Origin: Myxococcus stipitatus
GTDB lineage: Bacteria; Myxococcota; Myxococcia; Myxococcales; Myxococcaceae
Direction: 5' to 3'
Assembly: GCF_038561935.1 (NCBI RefSeq)
Contig: NZ_CP102770.1
Span: 8,184,001 to 8,248,000, forward strand
DNA length: 64,000 nt
Positions 5,771-12,970 of the stretch are shown one piece after another. A program made the position numbers and the translations under genes. The notes under the pieces are model-generated. The model made no database searches. It was not told the DNA's origin and saw only the letters and a program-made list of their open reading frames with translations. How positions within the stretch are numbered: position 1 is the stretch's first letter; each line of letters begins with the position of its first letter.

Positions 5771-8700
5771 ATGGCTCACACTCATACAACCAGCCCCGAG
5801 ACCAAAGATGCAGTCGACATCGCGTTCATCACAGTCATTCAAGAAGAATATGAAGCAGTACGCCGGCTCCTCAAAAACCCACAACGCGATCCGGGGAATG
5901 CAGAGCAGCCCAATCAATATGCCTGGGTGCGCGGTGAAATTGAGCGCACAGATAGCGGAAGCTATGAAGTCGTACTGGCGATGGCCGGTTCCCCAGGCAC
6001 AGTTTCTGGAAGTTTGGCAACAAGCAGGACAGTCGCTCGCTGGAACCCTCGTTATGTACTGCTAGTAGGAATTGCCGGGGGAATGGAACGGGAGGGTTTG
6101 AGCCTGGGCGATGTCGTTTTCTCCTCAGTTATTCGCGCATATGAATATGGCAAGCTTCACGAAGGACACTTCGAACCAAGGCCCGACTTTCAGTATCGAG
6201 TTGATGGCCCCCTCCATCGTGCTGCCCTGTCGCTAAAGAACACACCTTGGCAGAAAGACTTGGGGCGGCGGCCTTCTCGTACCGCATCACAGTCAAAAGC
6301 ACTGGCAGGCCCCATTGCATCCGGCGACAAGATTGTCGATGACGTTAGCAGCACATTCTTCTCCTCAGTCGCAAAATCATTTCCAAAACTACTAGCCGTA
6401 GAAATGGAAGGCTCCGGTGCAGCAGCAGCAATCGACGAAGCCAAGGAAGAGGGTCGCAGCGTCGGATTCCTAATGATTCGCGGAATCTCAGACATGCCAC
6501 AAGCCTTCGCTTCAAGAGATAAGAGAAGAGCCACCAAGCCCAAAAGAGAGACAGGCGGAACCAAGACTCGCGACAATTGGAAGAAATATGCCGCAAATGC
6601 AGCAGCACACTTCGCAGTATACGTCATTACACATGGCTGGCCGGTGCCACCTCGAACAACAGAGGGAGCGACGGGGCGCAAGAACAATGACGGCCACAAA
6701 CGGGAAGCCGCTCGTGCGCGATATCTGAGCTATCTAGAAACGGAATGCGGCGAGATTCAACTCGATGGCCTGCCCGCAGACGAGGAACTTGGCGCTAGGC
6801 GGCTTGAGCTAGAGAAACTATTCGTTCCACTTCACGTTGTTCGTTGTCGCGAGGAGGAAGAAGAAGAAGAGGATTCACAAATAAAAAACTCATCGCGCGC
6901 ATCCAGAAGACTGAGACAGGCCATTGAGCCGAATGAAAAGGAACGCCTGTTTTTTGGCGATGTCCTGGAGAAAAACCTACGCGTCGCGCTACTTGCTCCT
7001 CCAGGTGGAGGCAAGTCGACGATTCTAAAAAGGATTGCACTCGCTTATGCATTCCCCGACAGGCGCCGTCGGCTTGACGATGGGCTACCTGAGCGCAAGT
7101 GGCTCCCAATACTTGTCCGCTGTCGCGACCTGAAGACGCGAACCACTGAACCCTTTGGGGAGATTCTGGCAATCTCCGCTGAGCGCGCAGAGATGAGAGA
7201 GTGCCACGAAGCATTTCGCGACGTGGTGGACGAAGCTATTTCTGACGGCTCTCTCTTGCTACTAGTTGATGGCCTCGATGAGATTGGCGATGAAGGAGCA
7301 CGAGTAGCTTTTGTTCAGAAGCTACATACATTCTTGGGGCTCAATCCGAACGTCGGCATGGTTGTCACTTCACGCGAAGCTGGCTTTCGCGCAGTCGCGG
7401 CCGCCGTAGCAAGACTATGCGCCCGCTATCGCCTAGCAGAGTTCAACAATAAAGACATTACTCGACTTACCGTAGCCTGGCATCGCGAAATTGTCGGCAA
7501 CACCACTCAAGTCATCAAAGACGCAGAGGAATTGGCAACGAGCATCTGCAAGACCGACCGCGTATTGCGATTGGCGCGCAACCCACTTCTCCTCACAACG
7601 CTATTGCTAGTTAGGCGCTGGGTTGGGGAACTACCGCAGCGCCGTGGAGTTCTCTATCAAAAAGCAATCGAAGTCCTGCTCATGTCCTGGAATTCCTCAG
7701 CGCATGAAAAACTCGAGGCAAGCGAGGCATTGCCGCAACTAGGCTTTCTCGCATACACAATGATGAAGGAGGGAGTTCAGCAAATTTCCGAGCAAAGACT
7801 ACGTGCAGTTCTTGCTGACGCACGGCTTCAGATGGACGACATCTATGCCTACACTAGAATCAGTGTAGAGGAATTCGTTCGCCGCGTTGAACATCGATCC
7901 AGCCTACTAGTTCAACAGGGGCACACAATTGAGCAAGGGCGATTGTGGCCTGTATACGAGTTTAGACACCTCACATTTCAAGAATACCTGGCTGCACATG
8001 CAATAGCCGAGGGCCATTATCCTGGCAGAATCGAAGGAGACACAATTCTCGGGATATTGAAGGACCATGTGGACTTACCGGCATGGAGGGAGACTGTCTC
8101 GCTATCCGCGGTACTGGCTGGTCGCAACGCCAAATCACTAGTCGAACTCTTGACTACGCGATGCGAAAGCGAATGTCGACACTCGGTAGTTGAACCGATA
8201 GACGGTTCACCTGAAATTATTCTGGAGAACTCGGCCAATCCAGCCAATCTACTGGCTCGATGCCTAATTGACGAAGTGCCACTACCTCCAACCTTGGCCG
8301 AGCGAGCAATCCGCTCGTTCGTTCGCGCCAATTCACATCTCAGAGGAGTAGACTCTGCACATGCACTGGCGCGAAGCAAATACAGAGAGGTCTTGGCGAC
8401 TGTCGCAACAGATGAATTGGTACATAACTCTGATGATTTTCCGCCGATAGGCTCTGTCGTGGGTGAACTCGGCTGTGCCCGGCTCCGCGACGACCTTCTT
8501 GCACGAGGAGAGAGTGATGCGTTCGACGCACTAAAACTACAACTGGAGAAAGCTACTCCGCCCCAAAAGGGGGTTGCGGTCCTGACGATAATGAAGATCG
8601 CGCACCTTGCATGTCGATACGTTTCTCCACCAGTCAGCGCCCGGAATCTCGCGCAAATGAATCTACCAGTGACATTAGAACCCCTCCTGTATGCTCCGGA

Positions 8701-9142
8701 GGAGTATCTCGTGGCTGCAACGGCCTGGGCCTATTGGTGGCTTGCCAGGTCAAAGGCAATCACAAAACAGGCAGCCATGAGCATTCTCCCTCGCCTGGCT
8801 GAGCTATGGATTCAAGAGGCAAACATTTTTTCACAGCGCTTTGCTGGATTCGCCATCGAGTCGCTACCATTGATTGATCGAGACTCCCTGTCGCCCCCCC
8901 CTTCCCTGGCTCCAGACCTAGCTAAGAAACTGCAGAACAGGAGGAAGCCAAAACGGGATGACTATGCAACCTTCGTCCTGGCCTACTATTGGAGACAGCC
9001 ATGGTCCGACAAAGAACTTCGAGAGCACATTGCAAGTGCTGACTCAGTCACATCTAGTTCAAAAAGGGAATTACTGAAGGCCCTTAGCCCTGAGAGCGCA
9101 AACAGCGAAGCACAGCTCCGCCGAATAGCACGAAAGGGGTGA
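5771..9142 (+). CDS. PNP-NACHT protein: nucleoside-phosphorylase-like effector fused to NACHT NTPase (candidate NLR-like anti-phage protein)
   Basis: A 1123-residue three-part protein. Residues about 15-290 are a PNP_UDP/MTA-nucleosidase fold: an N-terminal IQEEYEAV stretch (E25/E26/E28), a glycine-rich LLVGIAGG strand near 95-103, AVEMEG (209-214) as in ribose-binding Met-Glu, and RGISD with D241 at the purine-protonating position. A linker contains seven consecutive Glu. Residues about 400-740 are a NACHT NTPase: Walker A APPGGGKST (409-417, K415), Walker B ending VDGLDE (D500, D503, E504), a sensor-like VVTSRE, and the FRHLTFQEYLAA motif (from 731) common at the end of bacterial NACHT modules. 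Residues about 750-1123 are helical, without recognisable LRR or TPR, and are the likely sensor. No transmembrane segment or partner gene is seen. A/T-rich codon use differs from all neighbours. By analogy with bNACHT proteins, sensing would activate nucleotide cleavage; that function is inferred. Confidence 0.9.
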   Translation: MAHTHTTSPETKDAVDIAFITVIQEEYEAVRRLLKNPQRDPGNAEQPNQYAWVRGEIERTDSGSYEVVLAMAGSPGTVSGSLATSRTVARWNPRYVLLVGIAGGMEREGLSLGDVVFSSVIRAYEYGKLHEGHFEPRPDFQYRVDGPLHRAALSLKNTPWQKDLGRRPSRTASQSKALAGPIASGDKIVDDVSSTFFSSVAKSFPKLLAVEMEGSGAAAAIDEAKEEGRSVGFLMIRGISDMPQAFASRDKRRATKPKRETGGTKTRDNWKKYAANAAAHFAVYVITHGWPVPPRTTEGATGRKNNDGHKREAARARYLSYLETECGEIQLDGLPADEELGARRLELEKLFVPLHVVRCREEEEEEEDSQIKNSSRASRRLRQAIEPNEKERLFFGDVLEKNLRVALLAPPGGGKSTILKRIALAYAFPDRRRRLDDGLPERKWLPILVRCRDLKTRTTEPFGEILAISAERAEMRECHEAFRDVVDEAISDGSLLLLVDGLDEIGDEGARVAFVQKLHTFLGLNPNVGMVVTSREAGFRAVAAAVARLCARYRLAEFNNKDITRLTVAWHREIVGNTTQVIKDAEELATSICKTDRVLRLARNPLLLTTLLLVRRWVGELPQRRGVLYQKAIEVLLMSWNSSAHEKLEASEALPQLGFLAYTMMKEGVQQISEQRLRAVLADARLQMDDIYAYTRISVEEFVRRVEHRSSLLVQQGHTIEQGRLWPVYEFRHLTFQEYLAAHAIAEGHYPGRIEGDTILGILKDHVDLPAWRETVSLSAVLAGRNAKSLVELLTTRCESECRHSVVEPIDGSPEIILENSANPANLLARCLIDEVPLPPTLAERAIRSFVRANSHLRGVDSAHALARSKYREVLATVATDELVHNSDDFPPIGSVVGELGCARLRDDLLARGESDAFDALKLQLEKATPPQKGVAVLTIMKIAHLACRYVSPPVSARNLAQMNLPVTLEPLLYAPEEYLVAATAWAYWWLARSKAITKQAAMSILPRLAELWIQEANIFSQRFAGFAIESLPLIDRDSLSPPPSLAPDLAKKLQNRRKPKRDDYATFVLAYYWRQPWSDKELREHIASADSVTSSSKRELLKALSPESANSEAQLRRIARKG

Positions 9143-9307
9143 TAGACAGTACTCGGATGCCTCTTCACCCACAAAGGGCGGAGCCGCCCAGCCCCTAGAC
9201 ACGTAGGACTTACGTACTGAACGCCCGTCGCCAGATGGTGCAATCCCAAGCATGAATGACACGCAACCACAGCACAGAACTACTCCTTGCCAAAGTGGCG
9301 AAGCAAT

Positions 9308-9382
9308 TCACGAAGCGGTAAAGACCTCGTCAAGGAAGGTGCGCATCGAGGCCCAGGAGCGCCTCGCCGCATCCGGGTGGTA
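9308..9382. repeat. Right copy of the island-flanking direct repeat
   Basis: This is the 3' end of the intact dienelactone hydrolase gene, matching 2535-2609 at about 80%. The two copies are in the same orientation about 6.8 kb apart, with the IS cluster and the PNP-NACHT gene between them. Confidence 0.6.
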
Positions 9383-10057
9383 CTGGAGCCCAGCCTCGGC
9401 CTTGTCGAGCCCCGGATACGTGAAGGCATGCATCGCGTGGCCATGGGCGTGGAGCTGCCAGTCGGCTTTCGCTTCGGTCAGCTCACGTGTCAGCGCCAGC
9501 ACGTCTTCGACAGGTGCCGTCGGGTCTTCCCAGCCGTGTTCGACGAGGACCTTCGCGGTGATAGGCGCCTGGGCACCCAGCCTCGGCGGCTTGAGGACAC
9601 CATGGAAGCTCACCGCGGCCTTCAGTCCCGGCACGGCGCTTCGCGCGAGGTCCAGCGCACACAGGCCACCAAAGCAGTAGCCCACCACCGCGACCCGCGA
9701 GGGGTCGACGAGCGGCTGTCGCAGCGCGGCCTCGAACCCAGCCACCATGCGCTGGCGCAGCAGCGCCCGGTCCGCCATGAGGGGGCCCATCAAGCGGGAG
9801 TTGTCCTCCGTCACCCCGCCACGCACGCCCTTCCCATACACATCCAGGGCAAAGCACACGTAGCCCAGCGTCGCGAACTCCTCCGCCTTCGCACGCATCG
9901 GCTCGTTCAGCCCATCCCACGCGTGCGCCAGGAGGATGCACGGCCTGCGCCCCTCCTCGCGGTCGGCCCACGCCACATACCCCTCACACAGCGTTTCGCC
10001 CGCGCGGTACTCCACGAGCGCGCGGTGGACGCCCTCCTGCCTCTGCCATGAACTCAT
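9308..10057 (-). CDS. Dienelactone hydrolase family protein
   Basis: An alpha/beta hydrolase of 249 residues. The catalytic triad is readable: nucleophile C128 in GYCFGG, D178 in HGWEDP, and H210 in MHAFTYPG. The Cys nucleophile is diagnostic of the dienelactone hydrolase family. The ATG at 10057 follows an AAGGAG Shine-Dalgarno at good spacing. The gene is complete and its 3' end forms the right border of the island. The family hydrolyses dienelactones from chlorocatechol breakdown or other small esters; the actual substrate here is unknown. An AraC regulator follows on the same strand upstream. Confidence 0.9.
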   Translation of the reverse strand: MSSWQRQEGVHRALVEYRAGETLCEGYVAWADREEGRRPCILLAHAWDGLNEPMRAKAEEFATLGYVCFALDVYGKGVRGGVTEDNSRLMGPLMADRALLRQRMVAGFEAALRQPLVDPSRVAVVGYCFGGLCALDLARSAVPGLKAAVSFHGVLKPPRLGAQAPITAKVLVEHGWEDPTAPVEDVLALTRELTEAKADWQLHAHGHAMHAFTYPGLDKAEAGLQYHPDAARRSWASMRTFLDEVFTAS

Positions 10058-10144
10058 GGGTTGCTCCTTCCCGTCATGAAGGAGCCACAGCCTGGCGAGA
10101 GCTCACGAGGGCGTATTGAACGAATGCGACATGACTCAGCCGAT

Positions 10145-10972
10145 TCAGAAGAAGTGAGAGAGCCCCTCCGGTGCCGCTTCGCGGGACTGGGCGAAGAACT
10201 CGGCGAGCGTCGACCAGGAGGCACGCTCATAACGCCCCGGCGTCGTGCCGAGATAGCGGCGCCACTGGCGAATCTGGTGCGCCTGGTCGCTGAACCCTTG
10301 CAGCGGGTCACCCTGTCCCATCTGCGCCGCGCGAAAGCTGGCCTGCATCCGCTCCAGCCCCTGCAGCTCCTTGGGCGAACACCCGACATGCATCTGGAAC
10401 CACCGCTCCAGCTGCCGCACCGAAACACCCGCGACCCGCGCCGCATCGTCCACGCGCGCGGCACTCGCGAGCGACTTCCAGGCCCACCCGAGTCGCATCA
10501 GCTCACCTTCGCTTCCTTGCGTCGCCTCCGCACGCCGAAGCAGCCAGGCATCGAGACTCTTCGCGACCCGTCGAGGCTCCCACACGGCGGACAGCTCCTC
10601 TCCGAGCCTGCGCGAGGGCCCATCCCCCAGCAGCCCTCCCAGCTCGATGAGCTCATCGCGGCTCTCCGCCCCCGTCGACGGAAACAGTCGCGCCAGTCCC
10701 GGAGGCCGGAGCATCACCATCACGAAGGACACTCCCTCGCCCGAGTGCCACACCCGAGGACGGCTCTGCACGCCCAGCAGCGAGGCTCGCGGCGCTCCCG
10801 CCGAGAACTCACTCCGGCACGGTCTGCCGAAGTTGAGCGTCAGCACCGCCGCCGTGTGCGGCGTCGTCCGGATGGGGTTCCCCTCGTACGAGCCCTCCAG
10901 GTCCTCGATGAACCAGTACCCCAGGACCAGGGACGCGAGCGCGGGATGGGGTGGCAACGCGAGGAACGCCAT
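10145..10972 (-). CDS. AraC-family transcriptional regulator
   Basis: 275 residues. The N-terminal two thirds (beginning LALPPHPALASLVLGYWFIE) resemble the ligand-domain type found in many HTH_18 regulators. The C-terminal third is the AraC double helix-turn-helix: VAGVSVRQLERWFQMHVG for the first helix pair and SDQAHQIRQWRRYLGTTPG for the second. The start is 13 bp after the stop of the Ada-like gene on the same strand, so the two are probably co-transcribed. The dienelactone hydrolase gene 88 bp downstream is a plausible target. Confidence 0.88.
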   Translation of the reverse strand: MAFLALPPHPALASLVLGYWFIEDLEGSYEGNPIRTTPHTAAVLTLNFGRPCRSEFSAGAPRASLLGVQSRPRVWHSGEGVSFVMVMLRPPGLARLFPSTGAESRDELIELGGLLGDGPSRRLGEELSAVWEPRRVAKSLDAWLLRRAEATQGSEGELMRLGWAWKSLASAARVDDAARVAGVSVRQLERWFQMHVGCSPKELQGLERMQASFRAAQMGQGDPLQGFSDQAHQIRQWRRYLGTTPGRYERASWSTLAEFFAQSREAAPEGLSHFF

Positions 10973-10985
10973 CGGACCTCCGAAC

Positions 10986-11858
10986 TCACGCCAGCGCGGC
11001 GACCTCTCCGTCCCCGTTCTCCGCGCCGTACCGCAGCGACTCCCACGCCAGCATCACCTGCTTGCGCGCGGGGCCCCAGCGGTAATCACCGAACACGCCC
11101 GTCTTGCGCAGCACCCGGTGACACGGAATCAGCAACGCCACCGGATTGCTCCCCACCGCCGTGCCCACCGCGCGCACCGCCTTGGGCCGGCCAATGGCCT
11201 TCGCCAGGTCCTCGTACGTCGCCACCTCTCCCGGCGCCACGCGCAGCAGCGCCTGCCACACCTGCACCTGGAACGGCGTCCCCTTCACCAGCACCGACAG
11301 CGGCGTGCGCGCGTCCGGCGGAGACTCGGGGAAGATGCGCCCCACCCACGAGGCCGTCTCCTCCCGCGACTCCACGAAGGTCGCCTGCGGCCACTCCGCG
11401 CGCAGCGACTCCAGCGCCGCCTCCTCCGTCGCGCCCGTCAGGAAGTGCAGCCCGCAGATGCCTCGCTCACAGACGGCGATGAGACAAGCGCCGAACGGCG
11501 ACTCATGCACGCCGTGATGGACCGTGAGCCCTTCTCCGCCCGACTTGAACTCCCCCGGCGTCATCGCCGTCAGCGTGACGAACAGCTCATGCAGTCGCCC
11601 GCCCCCGGACAACCCCACGGCCAGGGACGTGTCGAGCACGCTGCGCCGCTCGGCCAACAGCCTGCGCGCCGAGCTGAGCGTGTGCATCTGGAGGAAGCGC
11701 TTGGGACTGATGCCCGCCCAGCGCGTGAAGAGGCGCTGGAAGTGGAAGGGACTCAGCCCCACGTGCGCCGCGACGGCGTCCAATGACGGCTGCTCGCGCG
11801 CGTGTGCATCGAGATAGAGAATCGCCTGCTCGATTCGGGCGTAGTCGCTGTTCCCCAT
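10986..11858 (-). CDS. AraC-type HTH / methylated-DNA-protein cysteine methyltransferase (Ada-like)
   Basis: 290 residues. Residues 5-105 form an AraC-type DNA-binding domain (LDAVAAHVGLSPFHFQRLFT). Residues about 120-285 form an O6-alkylguanine-DNA alkyltransferase with active-site C246 in IPCHRVL and the upstream GTPFQVQVWQAL segment. The protein transfers the alkyl group from O6-methylguanine to itself and may regulate transcription. The N-terminal zinc-Cys phosphotriester domain of E. coli Ada is absent. I start at 11858, after an AGGAG; the frame extends 39 codons upstream, but that part is Arg-rich and lacks support. Confidence 0.9.
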   Translation of the reverse strand: MGNSDYARIEQAILYLDAHAREQPSLDAVAAHVGLSPFHFQRLFTRWAGISPKRFLQMHTLSSARRLLAERRSVLDTSLAVGLSGGGRLHELFVTLTAMTPGEFKSGGEGLTVHHGVHESPFGACLIAVCERGICGLHFLTGATEEAALESLRAEWPQATFVESREETASWVGRIFPESPPDARTPLSVLVKGTPFQVQVWQALLRVAPGEVATYEDLAKAIGRPKAVRAVGTAVGSNPVALLIPCHRVLRKTGVFGDYRWGPARKQVMLAWESLRYGAENGDGEVAALA

Positions 11859-12017
11859 GTCCCGGCTCCTCGAAAGTCCTCGTTCACGACGGGATATGGC
11901 CGCCACGCCCTCGCCCTTCAACCCGCTTCTTGCGCTCCCCTTCCGCAGCAAGGACCGGGTCGCTCCCCGGGGCACGTCCGCCTACGCTGCCAGCCCTACC
12001 ACCCCTCGGGAGCCCCC

Positions 12018-12650
12018 ATGCGCCTGTACGACTACGCGCCCTCCGCCAACGGCTACAAGATCCGCCTCCTGCTCTCCTGGCTCGACAAGCCCTATGAGCT
12101 GGTCCCCGTGGACATCTTCGCGGGGGAGAGCCACACCGACGACTTCCTGCGCCACAAGAACCCCCACGGCCGCATCCCCGTCCTGGAGCCGGAGCCCGGC
12201 CGCTTCCTCGCCGAGTCCAACGCCATCCTCCTCTTCCTCGCCGAGGGCACCCCGCTGCTCCCCGAGGACCGCTTCGAGCGCGCCCAGGTCCACCAGTGGC
12301 TCTTCTTCGAGCAGAACGCCCTGGAGCCCAACCTCGGCACCGCGCGCTTCTGGACGCTGACGGGCCGCGCGCGCCTGAACCCCGAGGCCTTCCGCCTGCG
12401 CCTCGACGCCGCACGCAACGCCCTCCAGGCCATGGAGCGCCACCTGGCGCACCACCCGTTCTTCGTGGGCGAGCGCCCCACCGTCGCCGACATCGGCCTG
12501 TATGGCTTCAGCCACGTCGCGGCTGACGCGGGAATCAACCTGGGCGACTTCCCCGCGGTGTCCGCGTGGCTCGCGCGCATGAAGGCCATCCCGGGCCACA
12601 TCGGTGCGCTCGCGCCGTACACCGCGAACGCACACGTGACTCCCTCGTAA
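12018..12650 (+). CDS. Glutathione S-transferase family protein
   Basis: 210 residues, normal GST length. The N-terminal thioredoxin-fold domain begins MRLYDYAPSANGYKIRLLL, with the cis-Pro of GRIPVLE and the glutathione-contacting ESNAIL motif. The C-terminal helical domain carries the N-capping FVGERPTVADIGLY motif. Start ATG 12018 is preceded by GGGAG; the frame is open upstream but reads as Arg/Pro-rich non-coding sequence. Divergent from the Ada-like gene. Substrate not predictable. Confidence 0.92.
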   Translation: MRLYDYAPSANGYKIRLLLSWLDKPYELVPVDIFAGESHTDDFLRHKNPHGRIPVLEPEPGRFLAESNAILLFLAEGTPLLPEDRFERAQVHQWLFFEQNALEPNLGTARFWTLTGRARLNPEAFRLRLDAARNALQAMERHLAHHPFFVGERPTVADIGLYGFSHVAADAGINLGDFPAVSAWLARMKAIPGHIGALAPYTANAHVTPS

Positions 12651-12872
12651 CGCGGGGGCATGGAGCCCTCGCTCCCTCGCGCCGCGCGTGTTTCCCATTC
12701 CTCACGCGCGGCCCTGGGACGGGAGGTCGGCTTGACTCGCGAATGGTGAGCGTTTATCCCTAGCCCCACGATGAAGTCCCTCTTCGCCCTGTGCATGTGC
12801 CGAATGTCGATGAGTGGTGGGCTCCCGCCCGCCCGCGTCGGCTGACGTCCACCCGACCCCGGCGAGCCATCG

Positions 12873-12903
12873 AGCCCACCCACCCCGCGAGGGTCGGTGG
12901 GCT
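12873..12903 (+). promoter_or_regulatory. Strong hairpin in the leader of the MetX-like gene
   Basis: AGCCCACC (12873-12880) pairs perfectly with GGTGGGCT (12896-12903). Inside it ACCC pairs with GGGT across a single C-C mismatch, leaving a CGCGA loop. It lies about 67 nt before the preferred TTG start, in the 320-bp gap after the GST gene, and has no T-run. It could be a terminator for the GST gene or an attenuation element. I could not match it to a known SAM riboswitch class. The rest of the gap shows nothing I can name. Confidence 0.4.
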
Positions 12904-12970
12904 TCATCGTTCATGGCCCTCCGACAGCGCCTCGCTCCAAATCTCCCCCGCCTGTCTGGAGACACCCCCC

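Larger units (their letters stand above)
2535..9310. mobile_element. Putative accessory island: IS cluster plus PNP-NACHT gene
   Basis: The segment between the SDR gene and the complete dienelactone hydrolase gene differs from everything around it: layered transposase remains, then a gene with many A/T third positions and ATA/TTA codons in an otherwise GC-saturated window. Both ends carry the 3' end of a dienelactone hydrolase gene in the same orientation (2535-2609 and 9308-9382, about 80% identical over 75 bp). I infer an acquired block lying in or next to that gene. No integrase gene and no clean target duplication is visible, so the mechanism of entry is open. Confidence 0.45.

Noticed and set aside
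5763..6065. Overlapping 100-codon frame at the start of the PNP-NACHT gene
   Set aside because: No recognisable domain and fully inside a well-supported gene; kept only as a possible translational-control feature.
9176..9189. Short hairpin GGGCG-GAGC-CGCCC after the PNP-NACHT gene as a terminator
   Set aside because: Only a 5-bp stem with no T-run; too weak to annotate.
12791..12970. N-terminal extension of the MetX-like protein from ATG 12791
   Set aside because: Arg/Pro-rich, contains the leader hairpin, and the family N-terminus begins after TTG 12971.
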